Of a DNA stretch of 64,000 bases, positions 1-8,228 are shown piece after piece. Origin of the DNA: an uncultured Oscillospiraceae bacterium (GTDB taxonomy: Bacteria > Bacillota > Clostridia > Oscillospirales > Acutalibacteraceae); NCBI GenBank assembly GCA_900539845.1, contig UQDP01000005.1:1-64000 (forward strand). Reading direction: 5' to 3'. Position 1 is the first letter of the stretch, and every line of letters begins with the position of its first letter. Below the pieces are notes generated by a model. It worked only from the letters and a program-made list of their open reading frames with translations. It was not told the DNA's origin and made no database searches. The position numbers and the translations under genes were made by a program.

Positions 1-29
1 TTATAAGACGGATTTATTTTTTCGCGCGG

Positions 30-75
30 TTCAGCCGACTTTATCGACAGCCTGAGCGGACTTGAAAAGTCCGCT
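30..75 (-). repeat. 3'-end hairpin plus conserved motif, copy A
   Basis: Read on the minus strand downstream of the deacetylase gene, a perfect 9-bp hairpin (AGCGGACTT, loop of 3, AAGTCCGCT; 55-75) is followed by TGTCGATAAAGTCGGCTGAA (30-49). The same 20-mer recurs exactly after an unrelated gene at 27881-27900, and a shortened form lies at 11740-11759. In all three places the order is gene end, gene-specific hairpin, motif. No long T-run directly follows the hairpin, so it is not a textbook terminator. Function unknown. Confidence 0.6.
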
Positions 76-154
76 ACAGCGTGTGAAAAATAGTCAAGTT
101 TAAACGAATATGCTTTCTTACATGCCGAACAAGCATTAAAGGAATCGCCGCTGT

Positions 155-1027
155 TTAGAGCTGGGTCGTAAAGGTGTAGCCCTGCTCACGAATATTGTCT
201 ATAACGTCTCCCAGAATATTCGCATTCGTTTCGGATACCGCATGCAGCAGCATGATCTCCCCGTTGTGGGTGGAAGATGTTATTTTTTCAAATGCTTCGT
301 CCTCTGCCGGCGGATTGTCAACATCCCAGTCAGCATATGCGAAACTCCAAAAAACGCTTCTGTATCCAAGTTCGGCGGCAAGCGCTATCGTCTGTTCGCT
401 GAATACGCCTTCGGGGAAACGGAAATATCCCATGCTGTAATTGAATTGTTCTTCCACATAATCGTGCATAAGCGTGATTTCCTCGGCAGCGGTATCCAGG
501 TCTATCTCCGTCATATTGTAGTGCGAATAGCTGTGGTTTCCTATAATGTGCCCCTCGTTTATCATTCTCTGCACGATCTGCGGGTTATCTCTCACATAAT
601 CATATGTGCAGAAGAAGATCGCCTGAACATCCTTGTCTGCAAGTGTGTCAAGAATTTGTTCTGTATAGCCGTTTTCATAGCCCTCATCAAAGGTCAGGCA
701 GATCTCCTTGTTGTCCGGCAGCAGCCATTGCGAGCTCATTTCGCTGTATTTGTTTTGCAGGTTTTCCGGGTCGGTGGGGCGCTTATGCTCCTGAATATTT
801 CCGGGTCCCCAGGTCACGGGGCTGCTGTCATATTCCTGAACATCAAGTTTGTTTCCGTTTACGTCGGATGCTTCAAGCGTTGTGTCGGCCACGTTTGTTG
901 TGGTCTGGTTCATCGTTGTGTTTTGCGTTGTTTCAGGCGCTTCTGTGTTGACCGAGCAGGCGCTCAGCACGGCGCACAGCAAAGCCGCCAGCGCGGTTAT
1001 TTTTATTGATTTTTTCCTTTTCTTCAT
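155..1027 (-). CDS. Polysaccharide deacetylase lipoprotein (PdaA-like)
   Basis: This is a NodB-homology deacetylase that probably removes N-acetyl groups from a cell-wall glycan at the outer face of the membrane. It starts with a lipoprotein signal peptide ending in a lipobox (LSAC, Cys24), followed by a Thr/Asn-rich linker to about residue 70. The catalytic domain has TFDEGYE at 112-118, the variant of TFDDG typical of the PdaA branch, and the metal-binding NHSYSH at 164-169. A LLHA motif near residue 267 supplies the late histidine. PdaA in Bacillus makes muramic delta-lactam in spore cortex. A cortex role here is inference, although a spore-protein gene nearby shows the organism sporulates. 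The start codon follows GGAGGAG, which lies inside a hairpin. Confidence 0.85.
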   Translation of the reverse strand: MKKRKKSIKITALAALLCAVLSACSVNTEAPETTQNTTMNQTTTNVADTTLEASDVNGNKLDVQEYDSSPVTWGPGNIQEHKRPTDPENLQNKYSEMSSQWLLPDNKEICLTFDEGYENGYTEQILDTLADKDVQAIFFCTYDYVRDNPQIVQRMINEGHIIGNHSYSHYNMTEIDLDTAAEEITLMHDYVEEQFNYSMGYFRFPEGVFSEQTIALAAELGYRSVFWSFAYADWDVDNPPAEDEAFEKITSSTHNGEIMLLHAVSETNANILGDVIDNIREQGYTFTTQL

Positions 1028-1064
1028 AAAAAACTCCTCCTGCGATTATTTTTTGCAGAAGGAG
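1028..1064 (-). promoter_or_regulatory. Terminator-like hairpin that contains the RBS of the deacetylase gene
   Basis: On the minus strand, just after the prfB stop, CTCCTTCTGC pairs with GCAGGAGGAG (one mismatch, loop of 11) and is followed by six Ts and then the deacetylase ATG. The hairpin looks like the prfB terminator. Its 3' arm is also the Shine-Dalgarno sequence of the next gene, so folding would both end prfB transcription and hide the downstream ribosome binding site. Confidence 0.6.
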
Positions 1065-1085
1065 CATTGATACAAGTGGAATTTT

Positions 1086-2207
1086 TTAATTTTTTTCAGC
1101 CTCTTCAACGCTTTTTTGTTTTAAATAAGCGTTTATGAAGCCGTCTATATCACCGTCCATAACAGCGGTAATATTTCCCATTTCATAGCCGGTCCTGTGG
1201 TCCTTTACCATCGTGTAAGGCATAAATACATAGGATCTGATCTGGCTTCCCCAGGCTATTTCTTTTTGGTCGCCTTTAATGTCTTCTATCTTTTCAAGGT
1301 TTTCCCTTTCCTTTATCTCAACAAGCTTGGATTTAAGCATTCTCATGGCAACCTCACGGTTCTGGTGCTGAGAACGCTCTATCTGGCAGGAAACGACGAT
1401 TCCTGTTGGAATATGCGTCAGACGCACTGCCGAGGAGGTCTTGTTAACTTTCTGCCCGCCGGCGCCGGAGGCTCTGTAAACGTCCATTTTAATATCCTCT
1501 TCACGGATCTCCACATTCACGTCATCATCAATTTCCGGCATAACCTCCAGCGAGGCAAAAGAGGTGTGGCGTCTTCCTGAGGAATCAAACGGAGAAACAC
1601 GCACAAGGCGGTGTATTCCCATTTCGCCTTTAAGATATCCGTATGCGTTTTCACCCTCTATAAGTATTGTTGCGCTTTTAAGACCGGCAACATCCCCGTC
1701 AAGATAATCCAGCGTGGAAACTTTATAGCCATGCCTTTCACCCCAGCGTGTATACATTCTGAAAAGCATTTCCGCCCAGTCCATCGCTTCTGTTCCGCCT
1801 GCTCCTGCGTGGAAGGTGAGCAGAGCGTTTTTCGAATCGTATTCGCCGCTTAAAAGCGTGGTTAAGGTAAGTGCCTCGATCCTGTTTTCTATATCCTCAA
1901 CCGATTTGCGGCAGTCATCAAGCATGCTCTCGTCATTTTCCTCGTTTGCAAGCTCAATCATCATAAGCGTATCGTCGTAATCACTTTTCAGCGAGTTGTA
2001 GCTTTCAAGCTTTGCTTTCAGCGAACCCGTTTTTTTCAGCACTTTCTGGCTTTCTTCGGCATTGTCCCAGAAATCGGGGGCTGACGCCTGCTTTTCAAGC
2101 GCTTCGACCTCTTTTTCAACAAGATCAACAGCTAGCGCCTCTTTTAGATTTTTTATTGGGTTTTCGGATTCTAAAAGTCTGAGTCTTAAATCATCAAATT
2201 CAACCAT
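1086..2207 (-). CDS. prfB: Peptide chain release factor 2
   Basis: RF2 ends translation at UGA and UAA codons. The protein (373 residues from the chosen start) has the SPF anticodon-like motif at 205-207 and the GGQ peptidyl-hydrolysis motif at 250-252, inside GAGGQKVNKT. The start at 2207 is preferred over the in-frame codon at 2297, because family homology begins at MVEFDDLRLR and the extra 30 residues look non-coding. Most bacterial prfB genes carry a +1 programmed frameshift (CUU UGA C) near codon 25. Here the frame runs through that region (NLKEALAVDL) with no stop, so autoregulation by frameshifting is absent. Confidence 0.95.
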   Translation of the reverse strand: MVEFDDLRLRLLESENPIKNLKEALAVDLVEKEVEALEKQASAPDFWDNAEESQKVLKKTGSLKAKLESYNSLKSDYDDTLMMIELANEENDESMLDDCRKSVEDIENRIEALTLTTLLSGEYDSKNALLTFHAGAGGTEAMDWAEMLFRMYTRWGERHGYKVSTLDYLDGDVAGLKSATILIEGENAYGYLKGEMGIHRLVRVSPFDSSGRRHTSFASLEVMPEIDDDVNVEIREEDIKMDVYRASGAGGQKVNKTSSAVRLTHIPTGIVVSCQIERSQHQNREVAMRMLKSKLVEIKERENLEKIEDIKGDQKEIAWGSQIRSYVFMPYTMVKDHRTGYEMGNITAVMDGDIDGFINAYLKQKSVEEAEKN

Positions 2208-2359
2208 AGTGTTTCCATCAGTCCTTATTTTTATTTGCAAAAGCATTATAATGTTAGATGCGATTCGAATAAAAAGAGTATATGATATTATATACAACTT
2301 TATTTGTTATTGCAAGCGGTTGCTGTTAAAAATATATTTACCGAATTTTAATTAAAATA

Positions 2360-2389
2360 TTGATTTTTCATGTTATTTTAATGTATAAT
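2360..2389 (+). promoter_or_regulatory. Sigma-A promoter of the RING/galU operon
   Basis: TTGATT, an 18-nt spacer and TATAAT. Transcription would begin near 2396. That excludes the ATG at 2393 and supports translation from 2420. Confidence 0.65.
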
Positions 2390-2419
2390 TAAATGAAAAA
2401 ATATGCTAAGGAGCAAGCT

Positions 2420-3424
2420 ATGTCCCTATATGATAATCAAAAGTGCCCGGTTTGCGGCGTTCCCTTTCAGGAAGGGGACGATGTGGTAACCTGCCCGGAG
2501 TGCGGCACTCCGCATCACAGGGAATGCTATAAAAAATCAGGAAGATGCGCAAATTCCGATCTCCACGGTTCGGGATTTGTATATAAAAGACAGCAGCCGG
2601 AAGCACAGCAGGAAGAGCTGAAAAATGAACCTGCTGCGCCAAATCCGTTTTTCGGAGCTTTCCCGAATGAGAAAAGTTCCGCCGAGGAGCCTATGTCTGA
2701 TGAACGGCCGGTACAGAGCCCGGAATATAACCGTGTTCCGCTGAATGAAGCCGGTCGCGGCAATCAGAACACAGCTTTTGTTTTCAAGAAAAACGAAAAG
2801 ATAGACGGCGTACTGCTTTCGGATATTGTAACAGCTGTCGGCTCGAATTTTTATAAATTCGTGTCTAAATTCAAAAGAAATAAAAAAGCGGGATGGAACT
2901 GGAGCGCTTTCATATTTGGTCCGTATTATCTTTTTTTCAGAAAAATGTACGGTCCCGGCGCATTGTTCCTCGCCCTTGAATTTGTCGGAAGAATCGTCGT
3001 CAGCTTTATTTACTCGGATCAGATATCCGCTTTCACAAAAGGCGCGATGAATCTGATACAGAATGCCGAGATCTCAAATGCGGAGTATTATTCAAAGGTA
3101 AACGAACTGATGACTTCATCGGGAATCTTAACGGCATATGCCCTGGTTGCAGCGGTCGTGCTGGTGCTGCATTTAATAATCGGTGTTTTTGCAGACAGAT
3201 TATACAGACACAAAATATTTAACCTGATTGCGGATATTGATAAAAAACTTGAGGACGGCGCGGGCTTCGCTTCTGTGCCGGCAGGCTCGCTGAACAGCAG
3301 GGAAATGTCTCAGAGCGATATGAGAAATCTTTTCCTTGCAGGCAGGGGAGGCGTAAGCTTCTTTGCGCCCTGTGTTGCCTTTTTGGTGCTCAGTATCCTG
3401 TCCGATCTAATCTCTTATCTGTAA
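2420..3424 (+). CDS. Prokaryotic RING-finger and DUF2628 membrane protein
   Basis: The 334-residue protein opens with a Cys/His cluster (CPVC at 9-12, CPEC at 25-28, HHREC at 32-36) that matches the prokaryotic RING family 1 zinc fold. A low-complexity linker follows, then a membrane domain whose WNWSAFIFGP segment is the hallmark of DUF2628, with about three to four transmembrane segments. Start 2420 is chosen because AAGGAG lies 6 nt upstream and the predicted transcript starts too late for the ATG at 2393. Function unknown. The fusion suggests a zinc-dependent sensor or adaptor on the cytoplasmic face. It is first in a run with galU, the CPBP protease and tadA. Confidence 0.75.
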   Translation: MSLYDNQKCPVCGVPFQEGDDVVTCPECGTPHHRECYKKSGRCANSDLHGSGFVYKRQQPEAQQEELKNEPAAPNPFFGAFPNEKSSAEEPMSDERPVQSPEYNRVPLNEAGRGNQNTAFVFKKNEKIDGVLLSDIVTAVGSNFYKFVSKFKRNKKAGWNWSAFIFGPYYLFFRKMYGPGALFLALEFVGRIVVSFIYSDQISAFTKGAMNLIQNAEISNAEYYSKVNELMTSSGILTAYALVAAVVLVLHLIIGVFADRLYRHKIFNLIADIDKKLEDGAGFASVPAGSLNSREMSQSDMRNLFLAGRGGVSFFAPCVAFLVLSILSDLISYL

Positions 3425-3467
3425 AGCTTTAAGCATTAAAATAAATTTATTTTGGAGGATTTAAACT

Positions 3468-4343
3468 ATGAGAGTAAGAAAAGCAATCATCCCGGCAGCG
3501 GGTATGGGAACAAGAGTTTTGCCTGCGTCTAAGGCTGTTCCGAAGGAAATGCTGAATATTGTTGATAAGCCGGCAATACAGTATATTGTGGAGGAAGCTT
3601 TTGCCTCCGGCATTGAAGAGGTCCTTGTTATCACCAACAGAAACAAGGGCGCTATCGAGGATCATTTTGATCACGCTTATGAGCTTGAGGATAAGCTTCG
3701 CGGCAATGAAAGCAAAAAGAAGATCTATGAGGACGTTATGGCGTGCTCTGATTTCGGCAATATATACTTTTTGCGTCAGAAGGAAACAAAGGGCCTTGGT
3801 CATGCCGTTCTCTGCGCAAAGAATTTCATAGGTGATGAGCCGTTTGCCGTGCTGTACGGTGATGATGTTATTCTTTCCGAAACGCCATGCACCAAGCAGC
3901 TCTGCGATGCTTATGAAAAGTACGGTAAGGGCGTTGTGGGCGTTAAGGAAGTTCCCGGAATGGCGATCACAAAATATTGTTCGCTGAAGACCGAACCGCT
4001 CGAGGGCAACTGCTATACCTGCACGGATATGATCGAAAAGCCGAAGCCGGAAGAGATCATGGGCAATTTCTCCATCCTCGGCAGAGTTGTGCTTCCTCCG
4101 CAGATTTTTGAGATACTGGAAAACACACCGCTCGGCGCCGGAAATGAGCTTCAGCTTACAGACGCTATGAAGACCCTTGCGCAGAAAGAAGGCGTTGTTG
4201 CCGTTGATTACGAGGGCGTACGCTATGATATGGGCAATAAATTCGGTATTCTTCAGGCTAATATTGAAGTCGGTTTGAAGCATCCCGAAACCAAGGACGA
4301 ATTAAAGGCTTATCTAAAAGATATTGCGGCTAAGCTCGATTAA
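3468..4343 (+). CDS. galU: UTP-glucose-1-phosphate uridylyltransferase
   Basis: GalU makes UDP-glucose from UTP and glucose-1-phosphate, feeding glycolipid, teichoic-acid and capsule synthesis. The 291-residue length fits the family. The N-terminal nucleotide-binding loop (AAGMGTRVLPASKAVPKEM) is intact, followed by the conserved KPAIQYIVEEA segment and the EKPKPEE region. Its GGAGG ribosome binding site lies 43 nt after the RING protein gene, so the two are probably cotranscribed. Confidence 0.95.
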   Translation: MRVRKAIIPAAGMGTRVLPASKAVPKEMLNIVDKPAIQYIVEEAFASGIEEVLVITNRNKGAIEDHFDHAYELEDKLRGNESKKKIYEDVMACSDFGNIYFLRQKETKGLGHAVLCAKNFIGDEPFAVLYGDDVILSETPCTKQLCDAYEKYGKGVVGVKEVPGMAITKYCSLKTEPLEGNCYTCTDMIEKPKPEEIMGNFSILGRVVLPPQIFEILENTPLGAGNELQLTDAMKTLAQKEGVVAVDYEGVRYDMGNKFGILQANIEVGLKHPETKDELKAYLKDIAAKLD

Positions 4344-4367
4344 TTTAACAGAATTTGAGGGACCTTT

Positions 4368-5399
4368 TTGAATCAGTATTATTCTCCCTACGGGAATGAA
4401 AATAATCAGAATTTTTATCAGCAAAATCTATATTATCAGATGAAAGCCAAGCAGGAGCGCCGGGAGATACGCAAGATCGGTAATATGATGGGATTTTGTG
4501 TGCTCGGCTTTCTTGCGGTTCAAATAGCATCGTCCTATCTGCTGGTATTCAATGACGGATTATATGACCTTTACAGCTCTTCATCTGTGTTCCAAAACAG
4601 CTTCGGCATCATTTTCGTCGAACTCCTTGCGGTTGTTCTTCCGTTCGGAATCATGGCGTTTGCCAACAGAAAAAGCTATGAGACTGCACTCATTCCGGCA
4701 AGGCATATCAAATTTTCTCAGCTGTGTCTCTGGGTCGGATTCGGAATGCTCTGCTGCGTAGGAGCGGATTATGTTGTAGCTATTCTTATGACGATATCCG
4801 AGACGCTCGGTTTCGAATTGACTCAGGCTGAAACAGCGCAGCCGGACAGCGTTTTTGCCTGTGTGATTTCCGTTGTTTCCACTGCTGTTGTTCCTGCTGT
4901 GTGCGAGGAATTCGCCATGAGATGCTGTTCCTTGGGTTTGCTTAAAAAATACGGCAAAGCGCTCGGGGTAATAGGCGTTTCGTTGGTATTCGGACTTTTG
5001 CATGGTAATCTGATTCAGTTCGTTTTTGCAACTCTTGTGGGTCTTATTCTCGGATTCGTTACCATTAAGACAGACAGTATCGTTCCTGCGATTTTGATAC
5101 ATGGCTTCAATAACGGTATGAGCGCCGTTTCAACCGTATTTGAATACGCTTTAGGTTCGGACGCAAGCACGGCTGTGAATTTTGCGCTGTTCGTTTTCTG
5201 GATTGTCGCAGGAATCATTTCGATTATTGTTCTGACGGTGAAAAAGGAATTTTCTTTCAGACTGGATGCACCGAAAGCGCCGGAACCGTTTGCCAATACG
5301 ACCGCTCAAAAAGTGGGGGCTTTTATATCCTCCCCGGTTTTGATTATCTCAAGTCTGTATCTGATATTTTCAGTCATTTCAAGTATTCAGAAAATTTAG
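4368..5399 (+). CDS. CPBP-family intramembrane metalloprotease
   Basis: This is a multi-pass membrane protein of the CPBP/Abi (CAAX protease, bacteriocin-processing) family. The family motifs are present: EEFAMR at 180-185, FGLLH ending at His212, and HGFNN near 244, which together should bind a catalytic metal. A Tyr/Asn/Gln-rich cytoplasmic N-terminus (residues 1-35) precedes about eight hydrophobic segments. The start is TTG at 4368, with GAGGGA about 7 nt upstream. In Gram-positive bacteria such proteins act in peptide processing, bacteriocin immunity or signalling. The substrate here is unknown. Confidence 0.85.
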   Translation: MNQYYSPYGNENNQNFYQQNLYYQMKAKQERREIRKIGNMMGFCVLGFLAVQIASSYLLVFNDGLYDLYSSSSVFQNSFGIIFVELLAVVLPFGIMAFANRKSYETALIPARHIKFSQLCLWVGFGMLCCVGADYVVAILMTISETLGFELTQAETAQPDSVFACVISVVSTAVVPAVCEEFAMRCCSLGLLKKYGKALGVIGVSLVFGLLHGNLIQFVFATLVGLILGFVTIKTDSIVPAILIHGFNNGMSAVSTVFEYALGSDASTAVNFALFVFWIVAGIISIIVLTVKKEFSFRLDAPKAPEPFANTTAQKVGAFISSPVLIISSLYLIFSVISSIQKI

Positions 5400-5403
5400 C
5401 TGT

Positions 5404-5865
5404 ATGAATGAATTTATGAAAAGAGCCCTTGCGCTTGCTGAGATCAGCGCTTCCGAGGGCGAAGTCCCCGTGGGTGCCGTTGTGGTTAAAGACGGCGTTA
5501 TAGTAGGCGAGGGCAGAAACAGACGCGAAAAGGGTAAAAATGCTCTTTATCACGCGGAGATACAGGCTATAGACTCCGCCTGTAAAGCGCTCGGCGGATG
5601 GCGGCTGTGGCAGTGTGACATGTATGTAACGCTTGAGCCATGCCCGATGTGCGCCGGCGCAATTATAAATTCCCGTATAAAAAAGGTGATCTTCGGCGCG
5701 TATGATAAAAAAGCAGGCTCTTTTGGTTCTGTTGCTGATTTCAATGCGCTTCCTTATAATCATAAGCCTGAAATAGAGGGCGGCGTTGACGAAAAGGAGT
5801 GCGCTGCCTTGCTCTCTGATTTTTTCGCAAATCTCAGAAAGCAAAAAGCAAAAAAAGATAAATAA
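5404..5865 (+). CDS. tadA: tRNA-specific adenosine deaminase
   Basis: TadA converts adenosine 34 to inosine in the anticodon of tRNA-Arg(ACG). The 153-residue protein has the deaminase zinc site: His50 and catalytic Glu52 in HAE, and PCPMC with Cys80 and Cys83. The N-terminal MKRALALAE and GEVPVGAVVV segments are typical. It starts 4 nt after the CPBP protease stop, probably translationally coupled, and is the last gene before a bidirectional terminator. Confidence 0.95.
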   Translation: MNEFMKRALALAEISASEGEVPVGAVVVKDGVIVGEGRNRREKGKNALYHAEIQAIDSACKALGGWRLWQCDMYVTLEPCPMCAGAIINSRIKKVIFGAYDKKAGSFGSVADFNALPYNHKPEIEGGVDEKECAALLSDFFANLRKQKAKKDK

Positions 5866-5874
5866 ATCATATAT

Positions 5875-5910
5875 AAAAAACTGCGCAGCTGTTTTGCCGC
5901 GCAGTTTTTT
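5875..5910. terminator. Bidirectional terminator between tadA and the HD-domain gene
   Basis: A perfect 12-bp inverted repeat, AAAAAACTGCGC and GCGCAGTTTTTT, with a 12-nt loop. It gives a GC stem and U-tract in both directions and serves the two convergent genes. Confidence 0.9.
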
Positions 5911-5921
5911 GTTGCTTATCC

Positions 5922-7877
5922 TCAGTTGCCGAACAGTGTGTTCTGATATATTTTTTTGTATTCGTTTAATGCGTAAGTATCTGTCATTCCGGCAATGAAA
6001 TCGCATATGTTTCTTAGCAGTATCTTGTATTTCAATTTGTATTCTTCGGTTGGTTCTTTAATATCTTCGTTATTACTCGAATCTGTATTTTCTTTTTCCT
6101 CTGTTTTTTCTTTTTCTGTCTCATCATCTTCTTGCTCTTTAGCTTTTTTTGTTTTTATGATATCTGGATCACAAGCTATGATGTTATTGAATTCCTTTGT
6201 CAAAGCTTTGTAGTTGCTTTCTGTAAGAGGTATTAAGTTTTTAATGCCCTTATCATATTTATTGAAAAAGTCGGCATAGATTCTCTTTTTTGTTCCGGTG
6301 TGCAATAACTTCGGATCGTTAAGATATGCTTTGAATAATGCTTCTATTATTAGTTTCGAGTTTTGGTCTGTTGTTGAAACCTCATTACTTGTAATTATGC
6401 TGTTATTTACCACTTTTTCTAAATAATCGCATATACGCTCACCGTCTTTTGAAAAACTTATGAGTTTTTCACTTATGATATAAGGAGTTCCTAATTTTTC
6501 TCCGTTATTTTCTTTAAAATCTTTTATCCGCAGTTTTGATTCATCAATAACATCCTTGATAAAAAATTTTATGATTGCTGATGAGATTTGAGCTGATATA
6601 AGTTCTGTTTTATCAGATATTATTTTTATGTTTTCATTATCAAGACGGTTTTCAACTTCGTCTATTTTATCCTTGAGATTTTTGAATTTATTAAGTTCTA
6701 AATAATTGTTGAATTCTTCAAGCGTTAATAATTTTGATGTTATGGCGTCATCAATATCATGGCTTCTTTGCGCAATTTCATCGGCAACAGCAACTACCTG
6801 ACCTTCCAGCGTAACGGCTTGTGAAGACTGGCTAATATAATGGATTAGATCTTCATCATCAATTAATTTTTCAAGACAAACATCATCAGCAGCAGAGGTG
6901 TGTTTGTATATACCGTCTAACACCTGATATGACAGGTCAAGTCCATCAATATCCGTGTATTGGTTTTCAAGTTTTGAAACGACCCGCAATCCCTGATAAT
7001 TATGCTTAAATCCGCCTACACTTTTATCTTTTGAGTTGAGTATGTCATTAAGGGTTCTTTCGCCAACATGACCAAAAGGTGTATGACCTAAATCATGCCC
7101 AAGTGCGATTGCTTCCGTAAGACTTGTGTTCAGTTTTAGAGCGTCGCTTATGCTTCTTGCAATCTGACAAACGATCATCGTATGCGTCATTCTTATTCTG
7201 TAATGATCGCCTTTTGACGAAGAGAATACCTGAGTTTTATCCGCAAGTCTCCTAAATGCTTTTGAATATAATATTCTGTCATAGTCACGCTGATATTCGG
7301 TTCTGTCATCAGCTGTCGGAATCTTTAAATTATATACTCTTAAACAGTATTCGTTCCTTTGGGCAAGACTGTCAAGTTCCTTTTCTGACTCTTTCGCTTT
7401 ATATACTGGTTCATTAAACGGAGTGGTAGTATTGGTTTTATTGAATATTTTGAATTGTTCAAAGATTTTAGGCGAGTATTCAATAGTTATGTATTTGTCT
7501 TCCTCAAAATCATTTTCAATATCAAGAAGAATTGAACTTGCGGCGTTTTCTATAACTATATCAGAATCCGTATCATATAATGCAATTAATACAGCCTTAT
7601 TGTTTGGTTTTCCGTATTCAAATTTGAATTTGCACCAGTATATTTTTGAGTAAGTCAGTTTGCTTTCTTTGTTACTTTTATATGTGAAGACTAAAGCATA
7701 TTTTATATTTTTGAGTTCTTCGGGATTTATATTTTTATATTCGGTATTGTTTATGTAGTAGTTAAATCCCTCTTTATTAGCATACTTGTCAAGTCTGCTA
7801 ATAAAAGTAGAATCTACGGCTGTGATTTTATCTTCATTAAACCTTATAATTGCAAATTCATAATCATTATTTTTCAT
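5922..7877 (-). CDS. dGTPase-like HD-domain protein with a novel N-terminal region
   Basis: The 651-residue protein contains a complete dNTP triphosphohydrolase core: YQRDYDRILYSKAFRRL near 195-211, His232, HDLGHTPFGH at 261-270, and ADEIAQRSHDIDDA near 385. Family members cut dGTP or other dNTPs to deoxynucleoside and triphosphate. Typical members have about 340-500 residues. This one adds roughly 170 N-terminal residues that I do not recognise and a Lys/Glu-rich low-complexity stretch near residue 600. The gene is clearly more AT-rich than its neighbours, which suggests transfer. Some dGTPases deplete dNTPs during phage infection; that role here is only inference. It is monocistronic, with its own promoter. 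Confidence 0.85.
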   Translation of the reverse strand: MKNNDYEFAIIRFNEDKITAVDSTFISRLDKYANKEGFNYYINNTEYKNINPEELKNIKYALVFTYKSNKESKLTYSKIYWCKFKFEYGKPNNKAVLIALYDTDSDIVIENAASSILLDIENDFEEDKYITIEYSPKIFEQFKIFNKTNTTTPFNEPVYKAKESEKELDSLAQRNEYCLRVYNLKIPTADDRTEYQRDYDRILYSKAFRRLADKTQVFSSSKGDHYRIRMTHTMIVCQIARSISDALKLNTSLTEAIALGHDLGHTPFGHVGERTLNDILNSKDKSVGGFKHNYQGLRVVSKLENQYTDIDGLDLSYQVLDGIYKHTSAADDVCLEKLIDDEDLIHYISQSSQAVTLEGQVVAVADEIAQRSHDIDDAITSKLLTLEEFNNYLELNKFKNLKDKIDEVENRLDNENIKIISDKTELISAQISSAIIKFFIKDVIDESKLRIKDFKENNGEKLGTPYIISEKLISFSKDGERICDYLEKVVNNSIITSNEVSTTDQNSKLIIEALFKAYLNDPKLLHTGTKKRIYADFFNKYDKGIKNLIPLTESNYKALTKEFNNIIACDPDIIKTKKAKEQEDDETEKEKTEEKENTDSSNNEDIKEPTEEYKLKYKILLRNICDFIAGMTDTYALNEYKKIYQNTLFGN

Positions 7878-7910
7878 TTAATGTACATCTCCTGATATAA
7901 TATTTATTTA

Positions 7911-7939
7911 ATTATATAGCAAAATATAATTAAAATCAA
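7911..7939 (-). promoter_or_regulatory. Promoter of the dGTPase-like gene
   Basis: Minus-strand TTGATT, a 17-nt spacer and TATAAT, about 35 nt upstream of the start codon. Confidence 0.7.
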
Positions 7940-7999
7940 CATAATAATCAAAATTATTTAAAATTACAACAAAAAAGTGTATAATTTACACAATTTATA

Positions 8000-8117
8000 A
8001 AATAAAAAACACACACTTGCAAATGAAGCGTGTGTTATATCTTAAATTAATAAACATAGATGGTTGTGCTAATAGTGAAAAAAGAAAACCAATTTTCATC
8101 AGCTTCCTTTCTCTCAA
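8000..8117 (-). ncRNA. Candidate small RNA unit with its own promoter and terminator
   Basis: The 351-nt gap between the dGTPase-like gene and the Ig-like gene holds a compact unit on the minus strand. A promoter (8123-8151) would start a transcript near 8117. A hairpin with arms AACACAC and GTGTGTT (8008-8036) followed by a T-rich run ends it near 8000. A 34-codon ORF with an AGGAAG ribosome site starts at 8099, but its stop (7995-7997) lies past the terminator, so a non-coding RNA of about 115 nt is more likely. I see nothing else in this gap. Confidence 0.35.
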
Positions 8118-8122
8118 CTATT

Positions 8123-8151
8123 ATTATATCCGCTTTACATAAATAAATCAA
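8123..8151 (-). promoter_or_regulatory. Promoter of the candidate small RNA
   Basis: Minus-strand TTGATT, a 17-nt spacer and TATAAT, all close to the sigma-A consensus. Confidence 0.6.
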
Positions 8152-8228
8152 GAATATTTTTTTAATTAGTCATTTATCATCTTTATCTGATTAAAGGTTC
8201 TTTATCAAACGTTTCTGTTATTTGTATA

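Noticed and set aside
242..1009. Long plus-strand ORF opposite the deacetylase gene
   Set aside because: It is a shadow of a clear NodB-type gene, Cys/Val/Ile-rich without any motif.
2208..2297. N-terminal extension of prfB
   Set aside because: The extra 30 codons look non-coding, and RF2 similarity starts at the ATG at 2207.
3447..4283. Long antisense ORF opposite galU
   Set aside because: The sense frame is a clear GalU. The antisense protein has no domain pattern, and its codon use mirrors the sense gene.
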